Assembly (NCBI GenBank): GCA_050943075.1 | Contig: JBMNOM010000010.1 | Coordinates: 1 to 31,603 of the forward strand | Source of the DNA: CAJKWP01 sp050943075 | GTDB lineage: Bacteria > Bacillota > Clostridia > Christensenellales > UBA1242 | DNA: 31,603 bases | Reading direction: 5' to 3' | Shown: positions 1 through 8,341 of the stretch, piece after piece | Layout of the letters: every line of letters starts with the position of its first letter | Position numbering within the stretch: the stretch's first letter is position 1 | The notes under the pieces: model-generated | Told to the model about the DNA's origin: nothing | The model's input: the letters and a program-made list of their open reading frames with translations, nothing else | Databases searched by the model: none | Translations under genes and position numbers: made by a program

Positions 1-88
1 GTTTGCTTTTAATGCGGGTTTAGTTTTAAAAGGTGGGTTTAAGTTTTAAGAGAATTTTTGAATTGATGAATATATTTTTAATTTGCAT

Positions 89-122
89 AAAAAAATCTTC
101 AATTTTACTTGAAGATTTTTTG
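89..122. terminator. Bidirectional intrinsic terminator
   Basis: The perfect 8-bp arms ATCTTCAA (95-102) and TTGAAGAT (109-116) enclose a 6-nt loop and are flanked by an A-run on the left and a T-run on the right, so the hairpin can end transcription on either strand. It lies just after the stop of the minus-strand gene ending at 134. Bases 1-88 contain no gene or element I can support. Confidence 0.85.
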
Positions 123-133
123 TTTGAGTTTAA

Positions 134-2710
134 TTATTTTGAAGAGTTTGTTTCGTCATCAGAAACTGGAAGGGAAGAATCAATTTCATTTAATGTTGAA
201 TTAATTTGATCTCTTAATTCTTCGTGTTTTTGTTTTAAATTTTCGTTTTCTTTTTCAATTTGAGAATCGAGTTTTTTTAAAACATCTGCTAAATCGTCAC
301 TTTTTTTTGGGGGACGACCTCTTCTTTTTTCAGTTTCGGCGCCCTTTTTTTTTAACGATTTGCCGCGCTTTGCTCTTTGTTTTTCGTCAGACTTTTCTTC
401 TTTTTTTGGTCTGCCACGTTTTCCACTTGTTTTTGGCGCTTCTTGCACTTTAACAACCTCAACTGGTGTTTCGTCTTTTCTTGGTCTGCCACGTCTGCGC
501 TTAACTTCGGTTTCTGATTCTTCAACAACGGTTTGTTCTTTTCTTGGTCTGCCGCGTCTTCCAGTTGCTTTTGGTTCTTCTTCAACAACTTCTTTAACTT
601 CTTTCTTAGGTCTGCCACGTCCGCGTTTTGGTTTTTCTTCAACTGCTTTCACTGGCTTAACTTCTGCAACAACTGTTTTAACTTCTTTCTTAGGTCTGCC
701 ACGTCCGCGTTTTGGTTTTTCTTCAACTGCTTTCACTGGCTTAACTTCTGCAACAACTGTTTTAACTTCTTCTGGTTTGGCTTCGACAATTTGTTCTGGT
801 TTAACTTCAACAACTGGTTCTGGTTTAACTTGTTCGTTTACGTCGTGGAAGTTGCCCCAAGCATCATAGTAGGAACCATTTTTATATCTGTAATTTCCTT
901 CGGCATCATAAAATCCTTCAAATTCATCATAAAGAGGGTTTGCCACTTGTGGTGCTGGCGTTTCTTCAATTTCTTCTTGTGGTGGGAAGTAGTTGCCGTT
1001 TGTGTCGTAATAGCCACCTTTTTCATCATGGAAGTTGCCTTGTGGGTCGTAATATGTTCCGTTTTTGTATCTGTAATATCCTTCAGAGTCGTAGTAGCCA
1101 CCATATTCGTCATATTCAGGCTCGGTTGGTGTTGCCACTGGTGCAACAACTGGAGCAGGTTCAGCCACAACTTCTTGCACTGGGGTTGCTTCAGGTTCAA
1201 TTGCAACAGGCTCAGGAGTTTTTAAGTTTAAAGATTTGTGTTTTCTTTGTTTTGCTTCTTTTCTAAGTTTTTCGTCGTAGAATTCGCCGTAATCGCCAAG
1301 GTTAATGTTGTTGTTTGCAATTATATCTTGCAATTTCTTAACTTCTTTTTCTTTTTCAGAAAGCAATTGGTTTGTTTGTTGTAAAAGTGTTAAATAATTT
1401 TCTTTTTCAGCAATGAGCTGTTCCCTTTCTTCTTTTTCTTTATCAAGCGCATATTGTTTTAATTCTTTATAAACTCTTGATGAGAAAGTTTCATATTCAG
1501 CGTGCATTGCTTCTTCAACTGCAAGTTTTTTCTCTGCAAGTTCATCTCTTCTTGTTTTAATTTCCGCTGCCAAGCTATTAATATCTTGATTAAAACGAAG
1601 TGTGATGCTTTCATAGTCTTTTTCAAGTTGTTCTTGTTTTCTAATTTCGTCTGTTTGTTGTTTTCTAATATAGTTGCTTTCAATACGGTTAGTGGATTCT
1701 TCTTGTTGTTTTCTTAACCTTTCCACGTTTTCCTTACTGGTTTGCATTTTTCTTTGATATTCTTTTTGGTTGTTTTCATAGTTGCGTTTTGCACTTTCAA
1801 TTTCGCTTTCCAACTGTTGAATTTCAGCCAAAACTCTTTGACGTTGGTTTAAGAAAATTTCAGTTTCACGCATTGCTCTTTCAACAATTTGGCTTCCGCT
1901 GATGCCAAGTTCGCTAAAGTCATATTCTTCGTGGTCAACACTGTTAAGCATTGCATTTTCAAGTTCTTTTTGTTCTTGTCTTGCACGTTTTTCCAAAAAT
2001 TCGTTCAAAACTGGAATTCCACGTTTAATTTCTTCTTTTGTGAAAAGCACTTCAAAGTCAATGTATTCTGGCAATGTTGTTGCAGCTTTGTCAATGTATC
2101 TTGAGAACAAGTGGAAGTTTTGGTAAAGCCCTGCAAGGTTTGAGTTTTGCCAACTTCTTAACAAAATTGTGAAGAATGTTGAGAAAACAACAATTGCAAC
2201 TGGTGTTATCAATGAATTTAATAACACAAAGCCAAGTTCGCCTTGCCCTGTGAATGAGCTTAAGTTAAGCACAAATGTCAATGCTGCCATTGTGTAGCAA
2301 ATTGTCACCAGGTTTTTAATGTTTGAAGAAAAAGAGCTTGTATGTAATGGCTTTTCAATGCAGTTGTATGCCGACATGTAATGGCTTGGATCTTTTTCTC
2401 TGTAAAGCATGTATTGTTGCCAATGGTATCTTAAAAGCTTTGGTGCTTTTTTAATTCTGTTGTTAAACTCAATTAAGTTGGCTTCATCAAGATATTGATT
2501 ATAGTAAAGCCAGCGGTTTAAACCGTCAAGTGCACGGTCTAGCCTAAGTTCGTATGAGTAGGATGATTTAATTAAAAAGAAAACAATTAAAACAAGTTCA
2601 AGTGCCAAGCTTACATAAAAAATGTAGTCAATTGTTAGATATCCACGGGAAACCAAACCTTCAAAAAACCTTGAAATTGTTTCAACCACTCCTGCTAAGT
2701 TTGAAAACAT
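134..2710 (-). CDS. Membrane-anchored coiled-coil protein with six AT-hook cores
   Basis: I do not recognise this 858-residue protein as a named family. Hydrophobic segments lie at about residues 28-48, 132-150 and 160-185, with a hydrophilic stretch of about 85 residues after the first; this layout recalls ExbB/TolQ-type proteins but no diagnostic motif is visible. A long charged coiled coil follows (about 285-470), then a Pro/Val/Glu linker, two Tyr/Gly-rich modules (about 533-573 and 590-624), and a Lys/Glu/Val tail with six RGRP cores flanked by Lys/Arg near residues 671, 699, 720, 741, 766 and 798. RGRP in a basic context is the AT-hook signature, which binds the minor groove of AT-rich DNA. 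The C-terminus ends in another charged helix. The start is supported by AAGGAG upstream of the ATG. Inference: the protein may tether the chromosome to the membrane. It is monocistronic, with its own terminator and a possible extended -10 promoter. The alternative is a structural or secreted repeat protein whose basic repeats only resemble AT-hooks. Confidence 0.85.
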   Translation of the reverse strand: MFSNLAGVVETISRFFEGLVSRGYLTIDYIFYVSLALELVLIVFFLIKSSYSYELRLDRALDGLNRWLYYNQYLDEANLIEFNNRIKKAPKLLRYHWQQYMLYREKDPSHYMSAYNCIEKPLHTSSFSSNIKNLVTICYTMAALTFVLNLSSFTGQGELGFVLLNSLITPVAIVVFSTFFTILLRSWQNSNLAGLYQNFHLFSRYIDKAATTLPEYIDFEVLFTKEEIKRGIPVLNEFLEKRARQEQKELENAMLNSVDHEEYDFSELGISGSQIVERAMRETEIFLNQRQRVLAEIQQLESEIESAKRNYENNQKEYQRKMQTSKENVERLRKQQEESTNRIESNYIRKQQTDEIRKQEQLEKDYESITLRFNQDINSLAAEIKTRRDELAEKKLAVEEAMHAEYETFSSRVYKELKQYALDKEKEEREQLIAEKENYLTLLQQTNQLLSEKEKEVKKLQDIIANNNINLGDYGEFYDEKLRKEAKQRKHKSLNLKTPEPVAIEPEATPVQEVVAEPAPVVAPVATPTEPEYDEYGGYYDSEGYYRYKNGTYYDPQGNFHDEKGGYYDTNGNYFPPQEEIEETPAPQVANPLYDEFEGFYDAEGNYRYKNGSYYDAWGNFHDVNEQVKPEPVVEVKPEQIVEAKPEEVKTVVAEVKPVKAVEEKPKRGRGRPKKEVKTVVAEVKPVKAVEEKPKRGRGRPKKEVKEVVEEEPKATGRRGRPRKEQTVVEESETEVKRRRGRPRKDETPVEVVKVQEAPKTSGKRGRPKKEEKSDEKQRAKRGKSLKKKGAETEKRRGRPPKKSDDLADVLKKLDSQIEKENENLKQKHEELRDQINSTLNEIDSSLPVSDDETNSSK
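593..770 (-). repeat. 84-bp tandem duplication encoding AT-hook units
   Basis: Two adjacent 84-bp copies (593-676 and 677-760) appear identical by eye and are followed by the first bases of a third (761-770). Each copy encodes 28 residues with one RGRP core, so the copy number can change in frame. The neighbouring AT-hook units at 300-590 are related at protein level but diverged in DNA, which suggests the duplication is recent. Confidence 0.9.
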
Positions 2711-2742
2711 ATATGACTCCTTATACTTTATATTTCTTTGTT

Positions 2743-2751
2743 AGTATATCA
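2743..2751 (-). promoter_or_regulatory. Candidate extended -10 promoter of the AT-hook gene
   Basis: Read on the minus strand this is TGATATACT, a TGn extension joined to a good -10 hexamer. It lies about 33 bp upstream of the ATG and before the Shine-Dalgarno AAGGAG. No convincing -35 box is seen. Confidence 0.5.
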
Positions 2752-2884
2752 CATACAAAAATATTTAACTAATATTTTATTAAATATTTTACCAATTTTT
2801 TTTGTATTTTTTTAGATATTTATTTTTCGCATTATTTAACGCATTGAGGGGTTTTAGTTTTTTTATTTAAAACACTATAATTCA

Positions 2885-2913
2885 TTGACTTTTTTGCCGC
2901 ATTGTTGTATAAA
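2885..2913 (+). promoter_or_regulatory. Housekeeping (sigma-A) promoter
   Basis: TTGACT (2885-2890), a 17-bp spacer and TATAAA (2908-2913) match the housekeeping promoter consensus closely. The predicted transcription start is near 2920, directly before the GGGAG ribosome site of the gene at 2931. Confidence 0.8.
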
Positions 2914-2930
2914 CAATTAAGGGAGAAATT

Positions 2931-3407
2931 ATGGATTTTTTAATCGAAAAAATTAAACACCAAATGCCAAAAAGCTGGAAAATTATTAAAAAAGAAGAGT
3001 ATGCAAACAAAGGTGTTTATCAAACTAATGACTATGAAGTTTTGCTTGCACTTGAAACAGGCGACAGGGTTGTAAGCGTTAACGCTTATCCTGAAACTGA
3101 AAATTTTATTGAGGAATATGACCAAGAAATTAAAGAAACCTTGAAAGAAATTGAAGGTAAAGACTGGCAAAAAATTTCATTTTACAATCCAATTATTTAC
3201 AAATATTTAAAAATAAATAACAAAAGAATTTACGTTTCAATTTTTGAAGTTGCGCAAGTTCCTGGGTTTGTGTCTGTTCAAATTTTTCATGACGACAAAC
3301 ACACATTGGGCTTTTTCTTTTCAGCAAAAAAAGAAGAAGTTGAAAATTTGGAGAGCTTTTTCAAAACAAATGTAATTGCAAAAAATGTAATTAAATTCAT
3401 TATGTAA
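2931..3407 (+). CDS. Conserved-looking hypothetical cytosolic protein
   Basis: This 158-residue protein matches no family I know. It has no signal peptide or membrane segment. It is mixed alpha/beta with a Lys/Glu-rich surface, an amphipathic start, and alternating hydrophobic strands around residues 95-130 (VSIFEVAQV and VSVQIFHDD). The ATG sits 5 nt after GGGAG and directly behind a good promoter, and codon use resembles neighbouring genes, so it is very likely expressed. It lies divergently from the AT-hook membrane protein and upstream of a lipoprotein gene, but the context gives no clear role. Confidence 0.75.
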   Translation: MDFLIEKIKHQMPKSWKIIKKEEYANKGVYQTNDYEVLLALETGDRVVSVNAYPETENFIEEYDQEIKETLKEIEGKDWQKISFYNPIIYKYLKINNKRIYVSIFEVAQVPGFVSVQIFHDDKHTLGFFFSAKKEEVENLESFFKTNVIAKNVIKFIM

Positions 3408-3492
3408 AACCAAAATAACCAAAAAATTTAATTGTTTTAATTTTTGAAAGATAAAAATTGTAATTTTGTTATGATTTTTATTTTTTATTAAG

Positions 3493-3498
3493 TATAAT
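3493..3498 (+). promoter_or_regulatory. -10 box placing the transcript start at the ATG
   Basis: A perfect TATAAT ends 7 nt before the ATG of the lipoprotein gene. Only a poor -35 (TTATGA, 18 bp upstream) is visible. No Shine-Dalgarno can be found, so the mRNA may be leaderless. Confidence 0.55.
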
Positions 3499-3505
3499 AT
3501 ATATT

Positions 3506-4504
3506 ATGATGAGAAATTTAAAATTTAGATTTAAAACCATATTAGTTGCGCTTGTGCTTGTTGCAGGTTCTTTTTTGCTGGCTTCTTGCGGAGTTGCCAG
3601 TTATGATTTATCGCTTACCAATGATGCGGTGTTTTCACATCTTGTTGTAAGAAGCGGGGAAAACACTCTTGAAACTTTCACATTTAATGCAAACGCGCTA
3701 ACATTGTTGTCGCCAAGCCAAAAAGCAGATATTATTGACGAGGTTTTTGCGCTTTTCCAATCTGAAGGGCAAAATTTGCATTTGGAAATTCAAAACAGGC
3801 TTGCTGATGATGAAGCGGTTAAAAACGCTTTTCTTCAAAACACTGAAAGTTTTAGAATTGGAATTGAAGATGCAAGAGTGTTCTTTATAATTTCATATAA
3901 ATCAAACGACATTTGGGCAGCAGTTTCTGCAAAGTCAGAGCCACAACAAGTTATAACTGAAAAAGTTTTTTTAACAATTACAAAATATGATAGAGATGAA
4001 AAAATTGGAACAGTTAAAGTTGCAGGCAACCAAGAACTTTATTTTGCAGACTTTTTGATTGAAACTTCAAAACAACTTTTTTCCAGCCAAGCAAGTGAAG
4101 TTTATGACAATGTGCTAGTTAAAAGTTCATACACTTATGCAACAACATCAAAACGCCGCCACACAAATGCCGATGTTTTGGCGTATTCACAAGGCTTTTA
4201 TTATCACCAATGGGACACAAGCACACAAAATGATGTTTCATTTTATTACACAAACGCCAACGCAGGTGTGTGGTATGGCTTTGCAATTTTTGTTGGGTTT
4301 TTAACACTTGGAATTGTGTTTGGAAAAGTTAAACTTGATGAAAGACGTGAAAAACTTAAACTTATTGCTGTTTGCCAAGAAGTGCAAGGAGATTTGCAAC
4401 AAACAAAAGCTGAAGAAGTTAAAGAAACTAATCAAGTAAAACAAGAAGATAAACCACAAAACCAAGAAGAAGACAAGCCAAGAATTAAAACAAAAGAAGA
4501 ATAA
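3506..4504 (+). CDS. Lipoprotein with C-terminal membrane helix
   Basis: The 332-residue product begins with a basic n-region and a hydrophobic stretch ending in the lipobox LASC, with Cys28 as the lipidation site, so it should be exported and lipid-anchored. A domain of about 225 residues follows, then one transmembrane helix near residues 254-276 (WYGFAIFVGFLTLGIVFG) and a charged cytoplasmic tail rich in Lys, Glu and Gln. This lipobox-domain-TM-tail layout recalls LppM-type lipoproteins, but I see no firm signature. The ATGATG start has no ribosome site. The cardiolipin synthase gene follows 90 bp downstream with no hairpin between, so the two may be partly co-transcribed. Confidence 0.8.
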   Translation: MMRNLKFRFKTILVALVLVAGSFLLASCGVASYDLSLTNDAVFSHLVVRSGENTLETFTFNANALTLLSPSQKADIIDEVFALFQSEGQNLHLEIQNRLADDEAVKNAFLQNTESFRIGIEDARVFFIISYKSNDIWAAVSAKSEPQQVITEKVFLTITKYDRDEKIGTVKVAGNQELYFADFLIETSKQLFSSQASEVYDNVLVKSSYTYATTSKRRHTNADVLAYSQGFYYHQWDTSTQNDVSFYYTNANAGVWYGFAIFVGFLTLGIVFGKVKLDERREKLKLIAVCQEVQGDLQQTKAEEVKETNQVKQEDKPQNQEEDKPRIKTKEE

Positions 4505-4594
4505 TTTTACTTTGATTGTTAATTTTATATTTTTTAATAATAACTATATGCTTTGGTTCAAAGCATATTTGTTTTTAAAGACAAAGGAGAAAGT

Positions 4595-6124
4595 GTGAAG
4601 GTAATTAAATTTATTTTTAACAGAGCTGCTTTAATAACTTTGATTTTGCTTGTTCAATTTGTTTTTGTTTTGTTTTCAGTTTTTTATTTAACTGAATATT
4701 TTTGGTCTTATTATTTTGTTTTGGAAATCATAAGCATTTTGTTTGCGTTGGGCATTTTAAACCGCGACGCCGACCCAAGCACAAAACTGCCTTGGATTAT
4801 CATAATTTTGCTAACGCCACCTTTTGGGCTTGTGATTTATTTGATGTTTAAAACCAACAACCCAATTAGAAAACATTTGAACATGGCAAAAAAACTTGAG
4901 GCTGAAATTAAGTTTAATTCCAAAACAGACGCAGATGCATTAAAAAAATTGAAAAGGCAACCATTTGCAGCTGTGTCGCAAGCAAAATATTTGCAAGGAA
5001 ACAATTTGTTTCCTGTTTACACAAACACCAAAACAACTTTTTTTTCAAGTGGGGAAGAGTTTTTTGAAGAATATTTAAAACAACTTTCAAAAGCCAAAAA
5101 GTTTATTTTTATGGAATATTTCATTTTGCAACAAGGCAAAATGTGGCGCGAAATTGAAAAGGTTTTAATTGAGAAATCAAAAAATGGTGTTGAAATTGTA
5201 ATTATGTATGACGACATTGGCTCAATTTACAAGTTGCCATACAATTTTAACAAAAAACTTATGCAAAAAACCAACATTAAAGTTGTTAAATTTAACCGCT
5301 TTAGGCCAATTATTTCCGCTTTGCATAACAACCGCGACCACAGAAAATTAACCATAATTGACGGCAAAGTTGCTTTCACTGGCGGAATTAACATTGCAGA
5401 TGAATATATTAACCAAAAAGTTTTGTTTGGGCATTGGAAAGACTCGGCAATTATGATTGAAGGCAAGGCTGTTGACACTTTCACAAACGAGTTTTTAAAA
5501 CTTTATCACATTAATGGGGCTGAAATAAACAAAACTGAAAATTATTTTCCAGTGCATAAGGACTTTGAAACTGAAGGTTTTGTTCAACCTTTCTTTGATG
5601 GACCAAGCCCAATTTACAAAGATAAGATTGGCGAAAATGCCTACATTAATATGATTAACCAAGCAAAAAATTATCTTTACATCACAACGCCATATTTAAT
5701 TATTGACTACACTTTTATGTCTGCCTTAAAACTTGCGGCAAAAAGAGGGGTTGATGTTAGGATTATCACTCCGCACGTTCCAGACAAAAAAATCATTTTC
5801 ATGCAAACGCGTTCAAGTTATAAAACACTTCTTGAAAGCGGGGTTAAAATTTATGAATATGTGCCTGGGTTTATGCACTCGAAAACAATTATAAGTGACG
5901 ACCAATTTGCAATTGTGGGAACGTTTAACATTGATTATAGAAGTTTTATTCATCACTTTGAAAATGGTGTTTGGCTTTACAAAACTTCAAGCATTAAAGA
6001 AATAAAGAAAGATATTGATAAAACAATTGAAAAATGCAAAGAAATTGATTTTGGCAATTACGGCTTCAACTTTTTTGTGAGGTTATTCAGCAATTTGCTT
6101 GCAATTTTCTCTCCACTTTTATAA
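4595..6124 (+). CDS. cls: Cardiolipin synthase
   Basis: This phospholipase-D superfamily enzyme joins two phosphatidylglycerols into cardiolipin and glycerol at the membrane. The 509-residue product has two or three N-terminal membrane segments and two HKD catalytic motifs: HRKLTIID near residue 249, followed by GKVAFTGGINIADEY, and HSKTIISD near residue 428. Length and layout are typical of bacterial Cls. The reading frame is open from an ATG at 4553, but AAAGGAG at 4583-4589 lies 5 nt before the GTG at 4595, which I take as the start. It precedes a strong terminator. Assignment to the Cls family is secure; the exact lipid product cannot be read from the sequence. Confidence 0.93.
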   Translation: MKVIKFIFNRAALITLILLVQFVFVLFSVFYLTEYFWSYYFVLEIISILFALGILNRDADPSTKLPWIIIILLTPPFGLVIYLMFKTNNPIRKHLNMAKKLEAEIKFNSKTDADALKKLKRQPFAAVSQAKYLQGNNLFPVYTNTKTTFFSSGEEFFEEYLKQLSKAKKFIFMEYFILQQGKMWREIEKVLIEKSKNGVEIVIMYDDIGSIYKLPYNFNKKLMQKTNIKVVKFNRFRPIISALHNNRDHRKLTIIDGKVAFTGGINIADEYINQKVLFGHWKDSAIMIEGKAVDTFTNEFLKLYHINGAEINKTENYFPVHKDFETEGFVQPFFDGPSPIYKDKIGENAYINMINQAKNYLYITTPYLIIDYTFMSALKLAAKRGVDVRIITPHVPDKKIIFMQTRSSYKTLLESGVKIYEYVPGFMHSKTIISDDQFAIVGTFNIDYRSFIHHFENGVWLYKTSSIKEIKKDIDKTIEKCKEIDFGNYGFNFFVRLFSNLLAIFSPLL

Positions 6125-6177
6125 TGTATTATTGTTAAAAATATTGGTTAACAAGGTGCAACAATAGTAAAAAAAAC

Positions 6178-6214
6178 AAAAAAACAAGCAAGAGGAAAAT
6201 TGCTTGTTTTTTTG
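6178..6214 (+). terminator. Intrinsic terminator after cls
   Basis: CAAGCAA (6185-6191) pairs with TTGCTTG (6200-6206) around an 8-nt loop, extended by flanking A- and T-runs. It ends the cls transcript. The remaining bases to 6317 are very AT-rich; a weak A6C/GT6 hairpin at 6276-6292 could end the opposing minus-strand gene. Confidence 0.85.
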
Positions 6215-6317
6215 TAATATGAAAGGAAAATTTAATTTTTTATTGTAAATTGCTGTTTTTTAATTAAAAAATGCTAAAAAACATTGTTTTTTATTAATTA
6301 TTAATTAAAAATGATTT

Positions 6318-7144
6318 TTATTTTCCACCAGCGGCTTTTGTTGTGCGTTTTTTGTTTTTTAAGCCTTGGGTGTATGTTTTAAGTTTTTTCATTTTTGTGT
6401 TTTCTTGGTTTTGCTTTTCTGCTTTTAATGCTCTTAATTTTTTAAGTTTTTCATTAATTTCAACATTTTCGTTTTTTAAAAGCTCAAAGTTTTTTGAAGT
6501 GTTTTAAGTTCTTTTTCTTTGTTTGCCAAGTTAATAAGTGCTGTGCGTAATTGTTGGTTTGCACTTTGAGTTTGGCTAAAAATTTCTGCATTGGCTTCTT
6601 GTTTTGCGCTGGACTTAATCAACTTCAATATTCCCAAAAACAAGCTGTTAATTTCGCTTTCTGTTAAATGTTTTGTTTTTTGTGGCATTGCAATAATGTT
6701 GGAATTAATTTGGTTTATGTTAAGAGCGGAATTTGGTTTTTGATTTTTTGTCAAACTTCTGTATTTGTTTTGAAGCCTAACCATTTCTTCCACATTGCCA
6801 TTTGATAAAATTAAACACGCTTTTCTCACGCTGTTGCCTTGTTTCACCAAATTGTTAATCTTTTTAACGCAAGACTCTGCTTCTGCTTTTGTGAAATATT
6901 GTGGGTTGTTTTTCTTGTGGTTTTCAAGATTAATTAAAAGTTTTTTTGATTCTCTGTGATTTTCCAAAAGAAAGGAAAGTTCAGAGTAATAATAATTTCT
7001 TACACTGTTTGGTTTTCTTCCACTGGAAAGAGCAAATAATTCAAATGCTTTTGAAAGTGATGTTCCCTTTTCTGTTTGTTGCTTAACAAAAGAAAACAAT
7101 TTTTTAATTTCTTCTTCTTTCCATCTACAATATTTTTTTGCCAT
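6318..7144 (-). CDS. Myb/SANT-like, RsfA-type regulator, frameshifted near its 3' end
   Basis: The N-terminal half holds two similar three-helix units, about residues 1-60 (Trp in CRWKEEEIKKLF, then GTSLSKAFELFA) and 85-140 (YFTKAEAESCVKK, then GNSVRKACLILS). These resemble the Myb-like domain of RsfA, a prespore regulator in Bacillus. A Gln/Lys/Leu coiled coil follows. The open frame stops at 6476 after 222 residues, but an adjacent frame continues as a coherent Lys-rich helix (ELLKNENVEINEKLKKLRAL) to a stop at 6318. The join is an A6 run (T6 on plus, 6490-6495); one added base gives a 275-residue protein with a basic tail. The ATG is preceded by AAGGAG. A direct repeat ACTTATCT (7145-7152, 7158-7165) overlaps the ribosome site and could be an operator. 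The truncated form keeps the DNA-binding half. Exact family membership is uncertain. Confidence 0.75.
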
Positions 7145-7239
7145 ACTTATCTCCTTAACTTATCTTGGTGGTAAGTATTGCCTTAAACAAAAATTTTTAA
7201 ACAATGAATATTAAAAGTTTTTGTTTAATAAATTATAAT

Positions 7240-8194
7240 ATGAAATTAAACATTATTTGCGCGTTTGACGCAATTTTTGACGCGGGCAACCAGCAGTTTG
7301 AAATGATTAAAAGCGCAAGCACAATTGAAGTGGATTTAAATGATGGGGAAACCTTTTTTTGAAGGTGTATCCGCTTTCAAGCAAAAACCTTTTGCCTTTT
7401 GCTGCTGTTTTGAAAAACAAGGACGGAAAATTGCAAGCAAAAAGCCCAAATTTGCAAATTTGGAAACAAGACGAAGAAAGCGCAGACATTGGAGTTTTGC
7501 CTTTTAAAGTTAAAAACTTTTCACTTGAAAAAATTGAAAAGGAAAAATTTAACAACTTAAATGTTATGTTTTTAAAAGGCGCGGCAATGTCAGTTTTTTG
7601 TGTTGGCACTCAAGATGAAATTTTCTTTTACGATAATCAAACGCAATTTTAAAACACAGTTTAGGGCAGTTTAAAAGCGCGCCATATTTGCTTGCTCAAA
7701 GCGAAGACTTTAAAATTTTGCTTGTTTTTTGCCCAGTTAGTTCGAAGTTTAATTTCTTCACAGCAAGTAAAATAAGTTTTGGGGAAGAGGAAATTACATT
7801 AATTGAAAATCAATTTAATCAATCTGGACACGCAAAGGAAATTGTGATTAAGTTTAACGAAGAAACAGGGCTTGTTGTTAACGAGGAATTGCTTTACATT
7901 GAAAATGAGCCTTTTATTGCAACAAACTCTGCTGTTTTGCCACTTGCTTTTTTTGATGCGCTTAAGCAAAAAGATTTTTCACTTGCAAGGCATTATTTAA
8001 CAGAAGAGTTAAAAAGAAGCGTTTCATCTGCAGCTTTGGAAGAATATTTTGGCGAATTTTATGAAGTTGTGCCATATAACTTCAATTCTTCAAAAGGTTA
8101 TTATGCGGCAATTAAAACTGCGGGCAAAACTAAAATTTTTTGTTTTAAAGTTATTAATGGCAAAATTGCAGAAATTGAAGCTGTTAAAGAGTGA
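7240..8194 (+). pseudogene. Hypothetical gene broken by two homopolymer frameshifts
   Basis: Three reading-frame pieces join into one 318-residue protein if one T is restored at each of two runs. The first piece runs from ATG 7240 to a stop inside T7 (7354-7360). The second (frame from 7359) stops at 7650-7652 in T4. The third continues to 8194, with coherent sequence (KHSLGQFKSAPYLLAQSED) before any start codon. Each piece has normal coding composition, so the breaks look recent or artefactual. The product seems cytosolic; I do not recognise it. No Shine-Dalgarno precedes 7240, and a TATAAT directly abuts the ATG. The third piece alone could start at TTG 7688 but has no ribosome site. The alternatives are slippage or assembly error. 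Confidence 0.65.
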
Positions 8195-8236
8195 TTTTAC
8201 TACTTTAAAGATTGTTATATATTAAAATAATTAAAA

Positions 8237-8265
8237 TTGACAAAGTTGATTGGCTGTGATAGAAT
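8237..8265 (+). promoter_or_regulatory. Strong housekeeping promoter with extended -10
   Basis: TTGACA (8237-8242), a 17-bp spacer and TAGAAT (8260-8265), with TGA directly before the -10, form a strong housekeeping promoter. It predicts a leader of about 70 nt for the exported protein at 8342. Confidence 0.82.
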
Positions 8266-8341
8266 GAGTAAGAAAGTTTGAAAAGAAAGGTTTTTCTTTG
8301 AAAATTTATTATTTTTTCTATTAAATGGAGCAATTTATACA

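Noticed and set aside
360..1266. Long plus-strand reading frames opposite the AT-hook gene
   Set aside because: They mirror the repeats of the minus-strand gene, have odd composition and no ribosome site; the minus frame has 858 open codons, a start signal and a terminator.
4553..4594. Upstream ATG start for cls
   Set aside because: It has no ribosome site and its first codons are the leader; AAAGGAG points to GTG 4595.
6488..6498. Canonical A_AAA_AAC slippery heptamer at the RsfA-like frameshift
   Set aside because: The heptamer is present but out of phase with the zero frame (codons CAA AAA ACT), so it is not a standard -1 site.
7359..7652. Independent small gene starting at a TTG
   Set aside because: It has no ribosome site and its sequence continues smoothly from the frame before and into the frame after; it is a fragment of the broken gene.
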